64,000 bases of DNA from Ignavibacteriales bacterium (GCA_026390775.1 JAPLFF010000003.1:310001-374000); one strand, 5' to 3'; counted from the first letter of the stretch, positions 9,416 to 18,803 are shown. A program made the numbers and translations. Notes: generated from the letters alone by a model not told the origin.

Positions 9416-10060
9416 TTATTTATTAATATTTTTTTGTCGATGCTTTATAAATTCAATGAGTGCTGGTAATGTCGAAATTATTATTATTGCTATAATAACA
9501 ATTGAAAAATTATTTCTTATAACTGGAATATTACCGAAGAAAAATCCTCCATAAACAAATAATCCACACCAAAGAACTCCACCGGCAATATTAAAAAGAA
9601 TAAACTTTGAATATGTCATATCTCCAATTCCGGCAACGAAAGGTGCAAACGACCGTACTATAGGAACAAATCGTGCTATGATAATTGTTTTGCCGCCATA
9701 CTTTTCAAAAAATTGATGAGTACGATCAAGATATTCTTTCTTCAAGTAGCGTGAATTTTTTGCAAACAATTTTGGCCCGATATAATGACCGATCCAATAA
9801 TTAACTGTATCACCAATAATAGCAGCAATAGAAAACAGAAAGAATAAATAATGAACATTTAATGATCCTAATACTGCAAAAGTTCCGGCTGCGAATAAAA
9901 GCGAATCACCGGGAAGAAAAGGAACAAATACAAATCCAGTTTCGGCAAAAATAACCAGAAATAATATTCCATAAGTTAAAGTACCATACTGGTTAATTAT
10001 TTCATTTAAATATTTATCTAAATGAAGAAATAGATCAATTAAATATTGCAGAAATTCCAT
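9416..10060 (-). CDS. DedA family membrane protein
   Basis: A 214-residue polytopic protein with the SNARE-associated/VTT (DedA) domain. It shows FVPFLPGDSLLFAAGTFA near the N-terminus and the family motif ARFVPIVRSFAPFVAGIGDM. DedA proteins are inner-membrane transporters or scramblases linked to undecaprenyl phosphate recycling and phospholipid flipping, and they affect membrane potential and drug resistance. It lies on the same strand as the exb-ton operon, 34 bases upstream of exbB, so co-transcription is possible but a functional link is not implied. The exact role is unknown. Confidence 0.92.
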   Translation of the reverse strand: MEFLQYLIDLFLHLDKYLNEIINQYGTLTYGILFLVIFAETGFVFVPFLPGDSLLFAAGTFAVLGSLNVHYLFFLFSIAAIIGDTVNYWIGHYIGPKLFAKNSRYLKKEYLDRTHQFFEKYGGKTIIIARFVPIVRSFAPFVAGIGDMTYSKFILFNIAGGVLWCGLFVYGGFFFGNIPVIRNNFSIVIIAIIIISTLPALIEFIKHRQKNINK

Positions 10061-10340
10061 AACAGGCTACAGTTTTGAATTGTTAACAAAATTATAATTT
10101 CAACTTCTTAATACAAAAGTAAATAATTAATAACGGATTCCGAAAAGAAAAGAGATTAGAGAAATAAAAGTGGTCTGTGTGCAATAGCAAATAAGTCGAA
10201 CCGTTTAAAAGTGTTTAATCCAAAAGATGGGACAAAATAACATAAATGGATTCCCTTAATTATACGACTTTTCATCAAATAGCAATGAAAGATTTATTGA
10301 TCTATAAAATCTTGAATTGAAAATGGAGCTCAAGGGATTT

Positions 10341-11573
10341 TTAATTGAACAGAATATTAAATACCGAACCGATATTTTTTTCACTTTTCACTAACATGGT
10401 TAAATTATTTAAATCCGCATATTTTTTTATCAAAGCTAATGCTAGCCCGTTACCTTCATATCTTCTTGTATAACCGGTTTGTTCTTGTGTAAATGGTTCA
10501 AAAATATGATTTAAATAATCAGAAGAAATTCCAATTCCAGTATCAGTAATGCTAACACAAAGTTTTCCGTTCTCATCTAAAAATTGTCTTACTTGAATAC
10601 TGCCTTGCTCTGTAAATTTAACGGCGTTTTCAATTATCTCGGCAAATATCTGATGAATCATAAACTTATCACGAATGATTTGATTGAGATCAGTTGTTTT
10701 TTCAAAATGTATATCAACATTTTTCTTATGTGAAATATTTCGAAAATGTTCTAAAATAGGAAGCAGTATATCTTTTTCAAGTTGGATGATCTCATTATTC
10801 AGTTCATAATCACCGGAATTTATTTTTGACATTTCAATAATACCTTCGATCGTTCTTATTATTCTTTGACTGCCTCTTTCTAACATTTCCAATAGATCAT
10901 TCATCTCATCAGCGTCAAGATTGGTGGAGTTCATTTTCAATAATTGAGATCCGCTTAAAATAATATTTAAAGGAGTTCTGATTTCATGGGACATCTGTGC
11001 AAGAAAATGCGTTTTGAGAAGTGCGGTTTTCTCAGCTTCAATTTTAAGTAATTTCAATTCTTCATTAATAGAAATTTGTTTCTGAAGCATAAGAGCATTA
11101 TTAATAGCAATAGCTGAGTGAATTGAAAGTGCAATTAAAAATTTTTCATCTCGTTCGCTAAATTCTCCATTCTTGTTGTTTAATAATTGTAAGACTCCAA
11201 TGATTTCATCCCTATTATTTTTAATAGGGAAACAGATCATATCTTTTGTATCGTAACCTATTATCGAATCGAATTCCGGTTTGAATCTTGGATCAGATCT
11301 AACATTTTTAATATTAATCGTTTCACCTGTTTGAGCACAATAACCGGCAAGACCTTCGCCAATCTTTAAACGAATTTCATAAGTTCCGGTGCCCATTGCT
11401 ATCATTGACCATATTTCATTTTTGTTTTTATCAACAAGATATAATGTTCCCCTGTCGGCATTGGTAAGATCAACTGCAACATTTACAATATTTTTTAGGA
11501 CTTCTAGAAGTTCTATGTTGGAATTAACAAGTTCGGCAGCTTTAATTATTTTTTGAAGCTCATAACTATCCAT
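10341..11573 (-). CDS. Soluble GAF-domain sensor histidine kinase (orphan)
   Basis: A 410-residue protein without membrane helices. A GAF domain covers about 20-165, a short coiled coil 165-188, and the HisKA dimerisation domain follows with the H box AQMSHEIRTPLNIIL (phosphorylated His196). The HATPase domain has the N box EIIENAVKF, the G1 box DTGIGI and FEPFTQEQ. The G2 box reads GNGLALAL, where GTGLGLAI is usual. No response regulator is adjacent, so it is an orphan kinase sensing a cytosolic ligand or redox state through GAF. The 280 bases downstream (10061-10340) hold no gene that I can see. Confidence 0.92.
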   Translation of the reverse strand: MDSYELQKIIKAAELVNSNIELLEVLKNIVNVAVDLTNADRGTLYLVDKNKNEIWSMIAMGTGTYEIRLKIGEGLAGYCAQTGETINIKNVRSDPRFKPEFDSIIGYDTKDMICFPIKNNRDEIIGVLQLLNNKNGEFSERDEKFLIALSIHSAIAINNALMLQKQISINEELKLLKIEAEKTALLKTHFLAQMSHEIRTPLNIILSGSQLLKMNSTNLDADEMNDLLEMLERGSQRIIRTIEGIIEMSKINSGDYELNNEIIQLEKDILLPILEHFRNISHKKNVDIHFEKTTDLNQIIRDKFMIHQIFAEIIENAVKFTEQGSIQVRQFLDENGKLCVSITDTGIGISSDYLNHIFEPFTQEQTGYTRRYEGNGLALALIKKYADLNNLTMLVKSEKNIGSVFNILFN

Positions 11574-11670
11574 GTTTACTGCTTATGAATTGATTATTAG
11601 AACCGGAGATAAGTTAAAAGATTGTTTTTAGAATTCCAATAAATATTTTTTTGAAAAAAATGAACTGAAA

Positions 11671-11700
11671 TAAAAAAATCTTGCAAGGCAAGGTTTTTTT
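11671..11700 (-). terminator. Bidirectional-looking terminator behind the decayed tRNA-Ser
   Basis: CTTGC (11680-11684), loop AAG, GCAAG, with an A-run on one side and seven T on the other, so it can terminate in both directions. On the minus strand it follows the degenerate tRNA-Ser copy, as expected of that gene's original terminator. Confidence 0.6.
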
Positions 11701-11702
11701 AA

Positions 11703-11784
11703 CGGAGAGAGAGATTCGAACTCTCGGTAGCAGTTTCCCCTTACAGCGGTTTAGCACCCGGCAACTACCGGGTCAGCCACTCCA
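11703..11784 (-). pseudogene. Degenerate tRNA-Ser(GCT) copy
   Basis: On the minus strand the 3' half matches the intact tRNA-Ser at 16094-16182: T arm with TTCGAAT, variable arm, and GGGAAACTGCTACCGAGAG. A GCTAAACCG stretch corresponds to the anticodon region. The 5' acceptor strand and D-arm start are missing, the anticodon stem is broken by an inserted hairpin (ACCCGG...CCGGGT), and the acceptor/T stem is two bases short. It cannot fold as a tRNA and is read as a decayed duplicate. Confidence 0.8.
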
Positions 11785-11785
11785 T

Positions 11786-11848
11786 AAAATAAAAAAAATC
11801 TCAAGTGATTTAGAACTCTAAGAGCGGAGAGAGAGATTCTTCGAACTA
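11786..11848 (-). pseudogene. Second tRNA-Ser remnant: 3' end plus decayed terminator
   Basis: 11825-11847 repeats the tRNA-Ser 3' end (CGGAGAGAGAGATTC, then TTCGAACT after a 2-3 base duplication). 11786-11820 is a mutated version of the intact gene's terminator: CTCAAG...TTTAGAACT here, against GTTCTCAAG...TTGAGAAC at 16067-16086, with the same AAAATAAAAAA flank. The tRNA was therefore duplicated together with its terminator. Confidence 0.7.
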
Positions 11849-12512
11849 GGGGGAAAGTGTGCGTTTTTACTTCATAATGTGGCTTTTTTAAAAGTGATGT
11901 CCTAAAAGTGTCCCAACTTTTTTTGATGATTTTATAGATAAAGAGAAACCAGAAATTTCTTTAAGGATTCTTCGGAAAATCATGGATCTATTTTCCCTTT
12001 GTGAAAAATTTATCCGGGACTGAAAAATTTTAATGCTATTCCTTCATTACATTTTTGCAGAGTTATTGATTACTAATTAATTATAGTATTACATGGAGTT
12101 TTAGACATGATAGAAGATTTTTTCGAAATATGGATCGGGTCTTTGATCGTATAGATTTGCAAAGTGCAAAAGGGTGATACATCGGTCATCCTTTCAATAT
12201 TGCGATTTTTTTGTGAATGGAGTTTTGGATATTGAATATCAGAAGTACTTCTTGACATTAATAGTTAAAATCACTAACTATACAAAGTTATTCCCATATT
12301 AATTCCAGCCGCTATCAAAGAGAAATCTTTTAAGATTTATTTTCCCAAATGAAGATTTGTATTTGATATAGATTCTTCCTTTTCTCCTCAAAAAACTTAT
12401 TCCAATCTAGATCTAATAAAAATAATATGTTGTATCTATTCTTGCATATTTAAATAGTAAAACGAAATTGAGTTGACTTTACTATTAACAGATTAAGGGA
12501 AGGAATAAACCC
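11849..12512. other. Gene-free stretch upstream of the large secreted protein
   Basis: About 660 bases without a convincing gene. A 40-codon open stretch without a start codon (11901-12020, plus strand, encoding FIDKEKPEISLRILRKIM) could be a gene remnant. Other frames are short. It must contain the promoter of the gene at 12513, but I cannot point to one confidently. Confidence 0.5.
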
Positions 12513-15500
12513 ATGAAATCTTATCATGTATTTATGAACAAAATTATAACGGTAATGATCATATCATTTCTTCTTTTCTCAGGATCATTACTAGCACAGA
12601 TGACACCTCCTGGTAATGCACTCCAATTTGACGGAAGAGATGATTATGTAAATACCACTCTTTGGGCTAACGGTGGAACCTTCCCAAATACGATTTGGAC
12701 AATTGAGTGTTGGGTAAAAGGAACACACGACCCCGAGAGCTCAAAAATGGATGGACCCATTTATGGAGACCAGTCATTCGCAATACTCTGGGACTATCAA
12801 CCAAGTGAATTCAGAGGAACCGCATCAGTCTGCACTCGGTCAGGGAGTTATAGTTTTGCATCCTTTGGACCTCTCGTGGGTGGAGTCTGGTACCATCTAT
12901 CGGCAACATATGATAGATATAACTTAAGAGCATATAAAAATGGTGTCTTAGTTACTACAACATATGCACCTGGGGCTGCACCATATTACGCTGGTTATCC
13001 AGTATCAATTGGTAGCCATCCCTTACCTAGCAATGGTCACTTCCAAGGATTTGTTGATGAAGTTCGTATCTGGAATGTTGTTCGCACCGAAGATGAAATT
13101 CGTTCTAATATGAATAATGTTGTGAGTTCTTTATCGCCTGGACTTTTAGCATACTACAACTTCGATCAAACAAGAGGAGAAACTTTACCAAATTTAGTTT
13201 CAAGCAATTATACCGGTACATTGAGCAACGGGCCTATGTGGACCGAGAGCTATGCAATGGTTGTACCCGTCGCCAAACCTGCAACTGACGTAATGAAACA
13301 TTCTTTTACTGCAAACTGGAATGCGCCGGCAATTGGAACTGTTGAAAAATATTTCATAGATGTTTCTACAGATCCTAATTTCAATTCTTTTTTCCCGGGG
13401 TACAGTAATAAAGATGTTGGAAATACGCTTAGTTATAATATATCTGTGGTGAATTATGGCACTTACTATTATTACCGGGTTCGGGCTTATAAAGCTTCTG
13501 TTGGATATGGAAATTATTCTGCCGCGATTACTGTAGTTACTCTTCCGAACACACTTCCGATTGCAAATGCTGGTCCTGATCAGACTATTGATTGCGCTCC
13601 GATCTACGGTGCTACTTATGTTACCTTAGACGGAAGCCGTTCATACGATCCAGATCATGATCCGATCGCTAATTACGAATGGAAGGATTATACAGGAAGA
13701 ATAATTGATACCGGAGTTAATCCTCAGATTTATTTTCCCAGCGGAGTACATTCAATTTTTTTAACCGTGAAAGATGCGGAAGGGTGGCCAGGAGTAGCTG
13801 ATGAAGTTATTATTACTATAAATTCCGATCGCACTCCTCCGGTGCCTAACGTTCCTCAAGTTCCTGATATTGTTGGAGAATGCAGTGTAACACTTGTTTC
13901 ACCAATGGCAAGAGATAATTGTTCAGGAACAATTATTGGAACAACAACTCAACCGCTCTCTTATACTGTGCAAGGAACTTATACTGTAACTTGGAGCTAT
14001 GCTGATGCAAATGGCAACACCACTCAACAAATTCAAAAAGCAATTGTAAAAGATATAACTCCGCCAGTATTGACTGCGCCGAGTGCATTAACAACTTACA
14101 GAAATTCTATAGATGGTTATACAGGATCGATAGGCAGAGCATCGGCAATTGATAACTGTAGTGCAGCACCTGTGATTGCATGTGACGCGCCGCAGCTTTT
14201 TCCACTTGGAGTTACAAAGGTAACTTGGAGAGCAGTAGATGATGTTGGAAATATTTCAAGTGCAGAACAATTAGTTACAGTTGTTAACAGAGAACCGGTT
14301 GCAAATGCTGGAGTAGATCGACAATTTAATTGCATTTCAACTCCACAAATAAGCGTTACATTAAATGGCAGTGCATCGAGCGATGCTGATAGTGATCAAC
14401 TTATATATACATGGACTGAAAATGGAAATTCCATTGCTGGAGGAGTTACTCCTTCAATTAATTTAGGAGACGGCACTCATTCAATTCTACTTACAGTGAA
14501 TGATGGCAATGGTGGAATTGCTAACGATGAAGTTCTTGTAATTGTCAATTTAGATAAACAAGCTCCAGTTATTACTCTTCCTCCAGATGTTATTGTGGAA
14601 ACAAATATTTCTGGTGGATATATTGGAAATACTGGAACAGCTACTGCAATAGATATTTGTGATGGGCAAGTTTCTGTGACAAGTAATGCACCTCAAACTT
14701 TTCCAATTGGAATAACAAAAGTAACTTGGACGGCAAAAGATGCCGCTGGAAATATTGCAAACGCAATTCAACAAGTTACAGTTACAACCCATCCTCCATT
14801 TGCAAATGCAGGCAACGATCAAAAATTTGATTGCGCTCCAAAGAATGGCGTAACAGTTCAGCTTGACGGCAGCGCTTCAAGCGATCCGGATAACGATCCA
14901 TTAACTTTTGTTTGGTTGGAAAGTGGAAATACAATTGCATCTGGAGTTAAACCGCAAATAAATATATTCGGTGGTGTTCATACAATTAAATTAACTGTGA
15001 ATGATGGTTTTGGTGGAATTGCTGTTGATGAAGTTATTGTAACAGTAAATGTGGATAATGAAGCTCCGAAAATAATAGCGCCAAATGCGATAACAAAAAT
15101 TGCAAATATAGCTGGAGGATATTCTGGTTCTATTGGAACAGCGACTGCGATAGATAATTGTGATGGCTCTCCAGTAATCTCAAATAATACACCACAAATA
15201 CTTCCACTTGATATTACAAAAGTTGTATGGACTGCAACTGATGCAAATGGTAATTCAAGTAAAGCAGAACAACTTGTAACAGTTGAAGCCATACCGGTTA
15301 TAGTTGATGTAAAACCGGGTGAAGGTGATGCGCCTATTAATCTAAAAAGTAAAGGTAAAATTCCAGTAGCTATAATTACGGGTGGAGGATTTGATGCTGC
15401 AAATGTAGACAAGGCAACAGTAAAATTTGGGCCGAACAAAACTCCTGTATTGATGGGGAATTTGGAAGATGTAGATAAAGATGGTGATCTAGATTTAATG

Positions 15501-15929
15501 CTGCATTTTGATAATGAATCAACCGGTATTATTAAAACTGATACAAAAGTTGAACTGATAGGCAAAACAAAAACCGGAGTTGATTTAAAAGGTAGTGATA
15601 ATATTAAGATAGTAGGAAACTTGAAAAAAGAAAGAGCCGAAAGTGAAATTGATGAATTATTGCCAACCGAATATATGCTTTCACAGAATTATCCTAATCC
15701 TTTTAATCCAGTGACAGTGATAAAATATCAATTACCGGAAGCTGGATATGTTTCTTTAAAAGTCTATGATGTGCTTGGACGAGAAGTAGCAACTCTCGTT
15801 AATGAATATCAGCAGCCGGGTAATTTTGTAAAGATCTTTAATGGAAAATCTCTACCGAGTGGAATTTATTTCTATAGAATACAAACAGAACAATTTACCC
15901 AAACAAGAAAATTAATTTTAATGAAGTAA
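12513..15929 (+). CDS. Secreted LamG-FN3-PKD/HYR multidomain protein with type IX sorting domain
   Basis: An 1138-residue surface or secreted protein. A signal peptide (ending about LLAQ) is followed by a LamG/concanavalin-like domain (about 35-240: ALQFDGRDDYVNT, GFVDEVRIWNVVRTEDEI) and an FN3 domain (about 250-345). Then come alternating PKD-type (NAGPDQTIDC...LDGSRSYDPD) and HYR-type (AIDNCSAAP, TKVTW) units, three of each. After these is a domain with IVDVKPGEGDAPINLKSKGK and DVDKDGDLDLMLHF. The final about 80 residues are a type IX secretion sorting domain: SQNYPNPFNPVTVIKYQLP, VLGREVATLVNE and SGIYFYR. Likely an adhesin or carbohydrate-binding surface protein; no catalytic domain is seen. 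GGGAAGG precedes the ATG. Confidence 0.9.
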   Translation: MKSYHVFMNKIITVMIISFLLFSGSLLAQMTPPGNALQFDGRDDYVNTTLWANGGTFPNTIWTIECWVKGTHDPESSKMDGPIYGDQSFAILWDYQPSEFRGTASVCTRSGSYSFASFGPLVGGVWYHLSATYDRYNLRAYKNGVLVTTTYAPGAAPYYAGYPVSIGSHPLPSNGHFQGFVDEVRIWNVVRTEDEIRSNMNNVVSSLSPGLLAYYNFDQTRGETLPNLVSSNYTGTLSNGPMWTESYAMVVPVAKPATDVMKHSFTANWNAPAIGTVEKYFIDVSTDPNFNSFFPGYSNKDVGNTLSYNISVVNYGTYYYYRVRAYKASVGYGNYSAAITVVTLPNTLPIANAGPDQTIDCAPIYGATYVTLDGSRSYDPDHDPIANYEWKDYTGRIIDTGVNPQIYFPSGVHSIFLTVKDAEGWPGVADEVIITINSDRTPPVPNVPQVPDIVGECSVTLVSPMARDNCSGTIIGTTTQPLSYTVQGTYTVTWSYADANGNTTQQIQKAIVKDITPPVLTAPSALTTYRNSIDGYTGSIGRASAIDNCSAAPVIACDAPQLFPLGVTKVTWRAVDDVGNISSAEQLVTVVNREPVANAGVDRQFNCISTPQISVTLNGSASSDADSDQLIYTWTENGNSIAGGVTPSINLGDGTHSILLTVNDGNGGIANDEVLVIVNLDKQAPVITLPPDVIVETNISGGYIGNTGTATAIDICDGQVSVTSNAPQTFPIGITKVTWTAKDAAGNIANAIQQVTVTTHPPFANAGNDQKFDCAPKNGVTVQLDGSASSDPDNDPLTFVWLESGNTIASGVKPQINIFGGVHTIKLTVNDGFGGIAVDEVIVTVNVDNEAPKIIAPNAITKIANIAGGYSGSIGTATAIDNCDGSPVISNNTPQILPLDITKVVWTATDANGNSSKAEQLVTVEAIPVIVDVKPGEGDAPINLKSKGKIPVAIITGGGFDAANVDKATVKFGPNKTPVLMGNLEDVDKDGDLDLMLHFDNESTGIIKTDTKVELIGKTKTGVDLKGSDNIKIVGNLKKERAESEIDELLPTEYMLSQNYPNPFNPVTVIKYQLPEAGYVSLKVYDVLGREVATLVNEYQQPGNFVKIFNGKSLPSGIYFYRIQTEQFTQTRKLILMK

Positions 15930-15942
15930 GTTTACATATGTA

Positions 15943-15982
15943 AATAGGGAGTAACCTCTTTTGGTTATTCCCTATTTATTAT
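15943..15982 (+). terminator. Terminator of the secreted protein gene
   Basis: A 14-pair stem (AATAGGGAGTAACC with GGTTATTCCCTATT, one G-T pair, loop TCTTTT) is followed by TATTATTTG. It starts 14 bases after the stop codon. The T-run is interrupted, but the long stem makes termination likely. Confidence 0.8.
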
Positions 15983-16055
15983 TTGATTAGGAAGAAAGAA
16001 AGTTACCTCTGTACGTTATATTCCAAGTCGTTGTATGCAACTCAAGTCACTATTT

Positions 16056-16088
16056 AAAATAAAAAAGTTCTCAAGTCATTGAGAACTT
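16056..16088 (-). terminator. Terminator of tRNA-Ser
   Basis: Minus strand: GTTCTCAA, loop TGAC, TTGAGAAC (16067-16086), followed by TTTTTTATTTT. It lies directly behind the tRNA 3' end. A decayed copy occurs at 11786-11820. Confidence 0.85.
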
Positions 16089-16093
16089 TCTTG

Positions 16094-16182
16094 CGGAGAG
16101 AGAGAGATTCGAACTCTCGGTAGCAGTTTCCCACTACGACGGTTTAGCAAACCGTTGGTTTCAGCCACTCACCCATCTCTCC
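16094..16182 (-). tRNA. tRNA-Ser (anticodon GCT)
   Basis: A class II tRNA of 89 bases. The acceptor stem is GGAGAGA with TCTCTCC and discriminator G. The anticodon loop TTGCTAA has anticodon GCT and a five-pair stem (ACGGT/ACCGT). There is a long variable arm, and the T stem GAGAG/CTCTC encloses TTCGAAT. CCA is not encoded. It reads AGC/AGU serine codons. A terminator follows at 16056. Two decayed relatives lie at 11703 and 11786. Confidence 0.95.
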
Positions 16183-16274
16183 GTGCTGAAATTTTTTCAG
16201 TAAATTTTCGATGCAAATATAATACTTAACCCTGAATTATGTAGGGAAAAATTATTTATAAATCCGGACTTGTA

Positions 16275-17153
16275 TTATCCTCTTAACTTCTTTATTAAAA
16301 ATACTATCAAGAATAAAATGAAAGCAGTTACAACAGCAGTAGGACCGCTTGAAAAATCAAATTTGAATGCAAAGTAAATTGAAATCGGCGGAACAATAGC
16401 TCCTACCAAAACTGCAATTAGAAAAACATTTTTAACTTTTTTCGAAAGCAATATCCCGATGGAAGAAGGGATTATCAAATAAGCAAATGCAAAAACATCA
16501 CCCACGAAACGAGTTGTAAGAGAAATACCAGTTCCAACTACTATATAAAAAATAAGCAGCCATGTTTTGGAATTAATACCGTGTGCACTTGCTGACTCAG
16601 CATCAAAAGTAACAAACTGTAATTGTTTTCGAAAAATAGCAAATACAGAAAATGTAAAAATTAATATCATAGCAAGAATAAAAAATTCCTTTTGACTTAT
16701 GAATAAAATATCGCCTTTAAGAATTGTTTCCACTTCCGCAATATCTGCAATTGGACTTTTTTGAATAAACATTATTCTTGCGGCGATTGCTACAACGAAA
16801 ATAATTCCGAGAATTCCATCTTGAGTTAAATATTTTTGGTGGTGTGTTTGTGAAAAAACTATCACTGTCGAAATAGCAAATAACAATGAATAGAATATCG
16901 GTTCAAAATTATTGAGGAAATCATTTCCTTGAACTGTTATGCCCAATATGTTCGCAATGAAAGTTTCGATGTGAATAACGTGCAAGAATGAAAAAGCAAC
17001 TCCTGCAATTGCGACTTGGGTTAATACGGCACCAAGGAATACCACTCTTTGTGATACGATAAATATTCCGAGAAAGCTGCAGATAATTCCTGCCAAGATA
17101 CTTCCTAAAATTGCATAAGGAAATAATTCAATTAGTTGATGTATTGTTTCCAT
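16275..17153 (-). CDS. Metal ABC transporter permease (ZnuB/MntB family)
   Basis: A 292-residue inner-membrane permease of the ABC-3 family with eight or nine helices. Family stretches include GIICSFLGIFIVSQRVVFLG near the N-terminus and FDAESASAHGINSKTW, the cytoplasmic loop that meets the ATPase. It forms the channel of a Zn2+/Mn2+/Fe2+ importer. Its start overlaps the last base of the ATPase gene, so translation is probably coupled. The neighbours (ATPase, binding protein, barrel, small RAPP protein) form one minus-strand operon. Metal specificity is not certain from sequence; zinc is the first guess. Confidence 0.92.
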   Translation of the reverse strand: METIHQLIELFPYAILGSILAGIICSFLGIFIVSQRVVFLGAVLTQVAIAGVAFSFLHVIHIETFIANILGITVQGNDFLNNFEPIFYSLLFAISTVIVFSQTHHQKYLTQDGILGIIFVVAIAARIMFIQKSPIADIAEVETILKGDILFISQKEFFILAMILIFTFSVFAIFRKQLQFVTFDAESASAHGINSKTWLLIFYIVVGTGISLTTRFVGDVFAFAYLIIPSSIGILLSKKVKNVFLIAVLVGAIVPPISIYFAFKFDFSSGPTAVVTAFILFLIVFLIKKLRG

Positions 17154-17914
17154 TAATTTTTCTTTAAATGTTTTGGTGTAATAATATATTCGCCGTCAAT
17201 CTGTGATACGTGAAAGTCCGAAGAATAAGTGTTGCGCAAATTTGTCTCGGAAAGTATTTCTTCGATATTGCCGAATTGAAAGTAATTTTGATCTATTAGA
17301 ATAATTTTCTTGACGATGTTTGCTACATCAGTTAAGAGATGGCTTACGAGAAAGATCGTTAATTTTTTTTCGTTGTGAAGTCTTGTAATCAAATCTAAAA
17401 GGGAATAATGCGAAGGTGTATCCATTCCGTTGGTTGGTTCATCAAGAATTAATACAGTCGGTTCAACTGCTAACGCACGGGCAATTAATGTACGCTGTCT
17501 CTGTCCGCCGGAGAGCGAATTGTAATTTTTATCTTTCAATTCACTCATCCCGATATACGCAAGACTTTCTTCTACAATTCTTTTGTCTTCAGCACTTATT
17601 TTCTTAAACGGACCGGATAGAGAATATCTTCCCATCATAACAACATCGAAAACAGTATAAGGAAGAAGAGGTTGTACAGTATCGCGCTGAGGTACATAAC
17701 CAAATCGAATCTGATCTTTATATAGATTACCGCTGATAAGTTTGATATTTCCTAAAAGAGATTTTAGCAGTGTTGTTTTCCCGGCACCGTTCGGTCCAAC
17801 AATTCCTACAAAATCATTTTCGACTATTGAAAGATTAATACCTGATGCAATAACAGTTTTACCGTAACCGATAGATGCATCAGTAAATTTTATTATTTCC
17901 TTATTCATAATCAT
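17153..17914 (-). CDS. Metal ABC transporter ATP-binding protein (ZnuC/MntA-like)
   Basis: A 253-residue ABC ATPase. Walker A is GPNGAGKTTLLKSLLG, the Q loop lies in YVPQRDTV, the signature is LSGGQRQRTLIARAL, Walker B is VLILDEPTNGMD and the switch histidine is in LVSHLL. It drives metal import together with the permease and binding protein on either side. Its start codon overlaps the stop codon of the binding-protein gene (TAATG). A second in-frame ATG two codons later (17908) is an equally possible start. Confidence 0.94.
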   Translation of the reverse strand: MIMNKEIIKFTDASIGYGKTVIASGINLSIVENDFVGIVGPNGAGKTTLLKSLLGNIKLISGNLYKDQIRFGYVPQRDTVQPLLPYTVFDVVMMGRYSLSGPFKKISAEDKRIVEESLAYIGMSELKDKNYNSLSGGQRQRTLIARALAVEPTVLILDEPTNGMDTPSHYSLLDLITRLHNEKKLTIFLVSHLLTDVANIVKKIILIDQNYFQFGNIEEILSETNLRNTYSSDFHVSQIDGEYIITPKHLKKN

Positions 17915-18789
17915 TAACTGTTTTGAATGATTTGATTTATTATGTTATCCATCATATCAAAGTATGAGTTCACACCTTTTGATCCATAGATCGCAGTCGC
18001 AACTTTTACAACCTTAACTCCGGTTAACTGAGAAAGTTGATTCGGTGCGGAGTCGCTGTAGAAATTTTCCATCACAATTGTTTTGATTCCTTTACTCCTA
18101 ATTATTTGTACTAACTCAGCATTGTGAGAAGGTGATGGTGCTATACCTGGTTTAGGTTCAACAAATCCAGCGGCTTTTATGCCAAATCTTTCTGTAAAAT
18201 AAATCCAACTTGCATGAAAAAATAATAAAGATTTCCCTTTTACTTTTTGCATAGTGTTCGTCCACTCTTGCATTTTTTTATCTAGTCTGGAATTAAATTC
18301 ATCTAAGTTCTTTTTAAAGTAAGCTTCGTCTTGATGAGATTCACTTGCAAGAGTTTCATAAATTTCTTTAGCCATTACTTTTGCATTTTCCGGGTCAAGC
18401 CAATAATGTGGATTCCCAAAAGGGTGAACATCTCCATAACTTGCATCCGGTTTATAATTTGGGACTTCTTTTTTATCTATATCTGTTGCGAGATCAATAA
18501 CTTTCAAATTATTGTTTCGCGATCCATCAATAAGCTGATTAGACCACATTTCTAATCCCATTCCGATTCTAAAAAAAATATCTGCGTTGCGGAGTTTCAA
18601 CATGTAACTTGGTAAAACTTCTACAAAGTGCGGATCTTGATCACCGCGTGCGATGAAATCAACAGTAACTTTATCTTTACCGATTTCTTTAACTAAATCA
18701 TAAATAACAGTTGTAGATGCTACAACTTTTATATTTGCAAAATTTGTGCTGACGATTGCTATGAGTAATATTAAAATTATCTTTTTCAT
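17914..18789 (-). CDS. Metal ABC transporter substrate-binding protein (ZnuA/TroA-like)
   Basis: A 291-residue periplasmic protein with an N-terminal signal segment (MKKIILILLIAIVSTNFANI) and the cluster A-I ZinT/TroA fold. Probable metal ligands are His54 (DPHFVEV), His122/His128 (HPFGNPHYWLDP) and His192 (FFHASW), plus an acidic residue in the ENFYSD region. The His-rich acidic loop typical of many ZnuA proteins is short or absent, so zinc and manganese are both possible. It is co-transcribed with the ATPase and permease downstream and sits 14 bases after the barrel gene. Confidence 0.92.
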   Translation of the reverse strand: MKKIILILLIAIVSTNFANIKVVASTTVIYDLVKEIGKDKVTVDFIARGDQDPHFVEVLPSYMLKLRNADIFFRIGMGLEMWSNQLIDGSRNNNLKVIDLATDIDKKEVPNYKPDASYGDVHPFGNPHYWLDPENAKVMAKEIYETLASESHQDEAYFKKNLDEFNSRLDKKMQEWTNTMQKVKGKSLLFFHASWIYFTERFGIKAAGFVEPKPGIAPSPSHNAELVQIIRSKGIKTIVMENFYSDSAPNQLSQLTGVKVVKVATAIYGSKGVNSYFDMMDNIINQIIQNS

Positions 18790-18803
18790 TTTATCCTCTT
18801 AAC

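Noticed and set aside
11901-12023. Possible 40-codon protein fragment (FIDKEKPEISLRILRKIM region)
   Set aside because: No start codon, no ribosome site and no recognisable family; mentioned only as a possible relic.
12073-12258. Minus-strand 61-codon open frame
   Set aside because: No ribosome site, composition like intergenic DNA, no recognisable similarity.
14978-15565. Long open frame antisense to the secreted protein (about 195 codons)
   Set aside because: Low-complexity Ser/Thr/Ile-rich translation mirroring the PKD/HYR coding strand; no start signal and no family match.
11671-16182. Active integrative element with tRNA-Ser attachment sites
   Set aside because: No integrase, excisionase or phage genes between the tRNA copies, and the upstream copies are tandem and decayed.
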